From: Deltaproteobacteria bacterium
GTDB lineage: Bacteria > Bdellovibrionota > UBA1018 > UBA923
Length of the DNA: 8,156 nt
Direction: 5' to 3'
Assembly: GCA_016194795.1 (NCBI GenBank)
Contig: JACQAX010000252.1
Coordinates: 1 to 8,156, forward strand
Shown here: positions 6,786 to 8,156 of the stretch, one piece after another
How positions within the stretch are numbered: position 1 is the stretch's first letter
Layout: each line of letters opens with the position of its first letter
Program-made: the position numbers and the translations under genes
The notes under the pieces: model-generated
Seen by the model: the letters and a program-made list of their open reading frames with translations, nothing else
Told to the model about the DNA's origin: nothing
Database searches by the model: none

Positions 6786-6808
6786 CGCCGGCAAAGGAGT
6801 TGCCGGCG
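6786..6808 (+). other. Perfect intergenic hairpin with AGGAG loop
   Basis: CGCCGGCAA (6786-6794) and TTGCCGGCG (6800-6808) form a perfect 9-bp stem around a 5-nt loop, AGGAG. No T-tract follows, so it is not an ordinary intrinsic terminator. The loop is SD-like, but it lies 36 nt before ATG 6836, too far to serve that start. Possible roles are mRNA processing or stabilisation between the two exported-protein genes, or a protein-binding site. Confidence 0.6.
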
Positions 6809-6835
6809 GGGAAACCGAAAACCAAGGATGGAAAA

Positions 6836-7477
6836 ATGAAGATGACGCTCCTGACGCTCCTCGCGCTCCTGACCGCCGTGCCCCAGAGCCGGGCCGCCGC
6901 CTGCGCCTATGAAGGCCTCGACACCGACGAGTGCGCGCGAGTACGCGCGATCACGGCGAAGTGGAACGGCTCGCCCGTGGGCGCGGTCGTGCTGGCCGCG
7001 GTCGCCGATTTCGAGCCGGTGGCCGACGACCACCAGAACCCGCACGTCGACCAGGCGAACGCGCTGGCCCGCGCGAAGGACGTCGAGACGGGGCCGTGCC
7101 GTTACAACGAGACCGAGGGACGGGTCGAGGTGCAGAAGTCGTCGTTCAGGCTCTCCGACGAGGCGCTGACCCGGTGCCTCGCGGCCGCGTACGCGCAGGC
7201 GCGCTATTCGGCCGTTGAGTCGCGGTGGCTGGCGAGCCTCGGCGAGCACGAGGCTTTCGTCGTGAAGAACGGCGCGCTCACGAAGATCGCGGTCGACCGC
7301 AAGCTCGAGACCACCGCCGCCCGCGGGCTCTGGGCGAGCTTCGCCGCGCGCGAGCTCGTCAACGCGGCCCGGAGCGACGAGACCGCGACAGGCGGCGCGC
7401 GTAACATCGCCACGGACGCCATGCAACCCGGCGGCGCGACCGACCACGAGGTGCGCGCGCTCTTGGGCTTGAAATAG
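6836..7477 (+). CDS. Exported protein of unknown function with four cysteines
   Basis: From ATG 6836 this encodes 213 aa. The start is supported by AAGGA (6824-6828) 7 nt upstream and by a compact signal peptide, MKMTLLTLLALLTAVPQSRA, cut near residue 20. The residues before C23 are Ala-Ala-Ala, not a proper lipobox, so a soluble periplasmic protein is more likely than a lipoprotein. Four cysteines (C23, C33, C88, C114) could make two disulfides. The mature chain is mostly helix-prone (Ala, Arg, Glu-rich from about 105 to 175), with an acidic, His-containing stretch around 55-72. I do not recognise a family or catalytic motif. It follows the 169-aa exported gene by 58 nt across a strong hairpin, probably in one transcript, and converges with the pepC-like gene 6 nt away. 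Frame and composition match its neighbours. Confidence 0.85.
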   Translation: MKMTLLTLLALLTAVPQSRAAACAYEGLDTDECARVRAITAKWNGSPVGAVVLAAVADFEPVADDHQNPHVDQANALARAKDVETGPCRYNETEGRVEVQKSSFRLSDEALTRCLAAAYAQARYSAVESRWLASLGEHEAFVVKNGALTKIAVDRKLETTAARGLWASFAARELVNAARSDETATGGARNIATDAMQPGGATDHEVRALLGLK

Positions 7478-7483
7478 CCATAC

Positions 7484-8156
7484 TCAGAACAACTCGTCGT
7501 TCTCTTCGAGCGCCTGCGCCTTGCCGGTCCACGCGGCCCGCTCGGTCTCGGCGAGAAACTTCTTGTGCACGACGATCTGGAACACGTTCTGCTCGAACCA
7601 CTCGCGATAAAGGTGGTAGGTGCCGCGCGTCCCCACCTGGTCGCCCCACGAGTTCTCGTTCTTGAACTTGACGACGGGCCCGTTCGGGTCAGGGCGGTCG
7701 AAGCCGGTGAGCAGCATCGCGTGGTTCGGGCCGCTCACGCCGAAGAAGCTCGCCAGCCGGCGGTTGAGGTGCGCGAGCTGGGCCTGTTCGGGCAAGTTGT
7801 AGATCGGGTCGCGCACGAAGACGTTCGGGTGCATGACGCCCGTGCCGTGCTCGACGTCCTTTGAGACGTCGGCGGCGAACCAGACGGGTTGCCCGCCTTC
7901 GATGCTCGCCACCGCGAGCTGCGCCAGGCGGTCGACGCCCACGTTGAGGAAGCGCACGTTATAGCGCTTCTGGCCGGCCTCGGACGGGCCGATGGCCGAG
8001 TTCTTCTGCTCGTAAACGCCGGGCTTGTGCGCGCTCGTCGCGGCGACGACGACGTAGTCGCTCGCCTCGAAGCCGGCGAAGTCGGCCGCGAACCGCTGAG
8101 GCGTGAAGCTCGTGATCGACGCGGGCGTCGTCTTGACGAGCCCCTTGCGCTCGGCC
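7484..8156 (-). CDS. pepC: Peptidase C1B (aminopeptidase C / bleomycin hydrolase family), 3' part
   Basis: Only the C-terminal 223 aa are in the window. The frame (codons from 8155 downward) is open to the right edge, so the real start lies beyond it; the internal GTG at 7957 is not a start. Family members are papain-fold cysteine aminopeptidases that form hexamers with the active sites inside. The visible part has the family landmarks in order: a TPASITSFTPQRF-like segment, GGQPVWFAADVSKD, the catalytic His in GPNHAMLLTGFD (codon 7723-7721), the catalytic Asn in KNENSWGDQ (codon 7654-7652), and the closing WFEQNVFQIVVHKKFL strand. The catalytic Cys would be upstream, outside the window. A tail of about 20 residues ending ENDELF follows the last family motif. 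In this family the C-terminus reaches into the active site and governs exopeptidase action, so the tail may affect specificity. Cellular location cannot be judged without the N-terminus. Confidence 0.92.
   Translation of the reverse strand, partial: AERKGLVKTTPASITSFTPQRFAADFAGFEASDYVVVAATSAHKPGVYEQKNSAIGPSEAGQKRYNVRFLNVGVDRLAQLAVASIEGGQPVWFAADVSKDVEHGTGVMHPNVFVRDPIYNLPEQAQLAHLNRRLASFFGVSGPNHAMLLTGFDRPDPNGPVVKFKNENSWGDQVGTRGTYHLYREWFEQNVFQIVVHKKFLAETERAAWTGKAQALEENDELF

Noticed and set aside
6828..6839. A three-codon mini-ORF (ATG GAA AAA TGA) whose stop overlaps ATG 6836, resembling a translational coupling device.
   Set aside because: The SD AAGGA overlaps its own ATG, so it cannot serve that start; the spacing fits ATG 6836 instead.
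7565..7864. A 99-codon plus-strand frame within the pepC-like gene.
   Set aside because: It is antisense to well-conserved PepC motifs and has no domain or ribosome-binding site.
7484..7957. Treating the C1B peptidase as a short 157-aa gene starting at 7957.
   Set aside because: The codon at 7957 is a GTG Val in the middle of conserved PepC sequence, and the frame is open with family-like residues up to the window edge, so the gene is cut by the window.
1..8156. CRISPR arrays, tRNA or rRNA genes, insertion sequences, attachment sites.
   Set aside because: I saw no regularly spaced repeats, cloverleaf sequences, transposase motifs or terminal inverted repeats; almost the whole window is protein-coding.

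Overview
The window is GC-rich DNA (roughly two-thirds G+C by eye, with short AT-rich islands at promoters) from a bacterium that is probably Gram-negative. It makes diaminopimelate, and four of its seven genes carry Sec-type signal peptides. The mix of exported Cys-rich proteins, a CsgG/FlgT-like module and a PepC/bleomycin-hydrolase-type peptidase would suit a deltaproteobacterium-like, Bdellovibrionota-like or Elusimicrobiota-like genome. The sequence alone does not settle the lineage.

Layout. Positions 12-2315 (+) encode a 767-aa exported protein. Its N-terminal half resembles CsgG/FlgT-type envelope modules and its C-terminal half is a subtilisin-like (S8) domain. The S8 domain keeps Asp501 and His541, but the catalytic Ser is Gly704 and the oxyanion-hole Asn is Asp630, so it is most likely a pseudoprotease. 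Next comes a good sigma70-type promoter (2306-2334) and a strong ribosome-binding site for a second exported protein (2358-4991, 877 aa). That protein has 24 cysteines, a glycine-rich segment and long helical stretches, and I recognise no family. dapF (5038-5901) follows on the same strand with both catalytic cysteines intact.

A 71-aa gene (5912-6127, minus strand; ExoX C-terminal/DUF3820-like) converges on dapF with a 10-nt gap. It is divergent from a two-gene exported unit: a 169-aa protein with a BamE/SmpA-like look (6268-6777) and a 213-aa protein of unknown function (6836-7477). A perfect 9-bp hairpin with an AGGAG loop lies between these two. The 3' part of a peptidase C1B (PepC/bleomycin hydrolase) gene (7484-8156, minus strand) converges on them with a 6-nt gap and runs off the right edge.

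How the genes fit together. dapF and pepC look like housekeeping genes. The most novel part is the left 5 kb, where a CsgG/FlgT-like plus dead-subtilase fusion sits beside a large disulfide-rich, coiled-coil-prone exported protein. A scaffold/partner relationship between the two is possible but is only inferred from adjacency and shared export.
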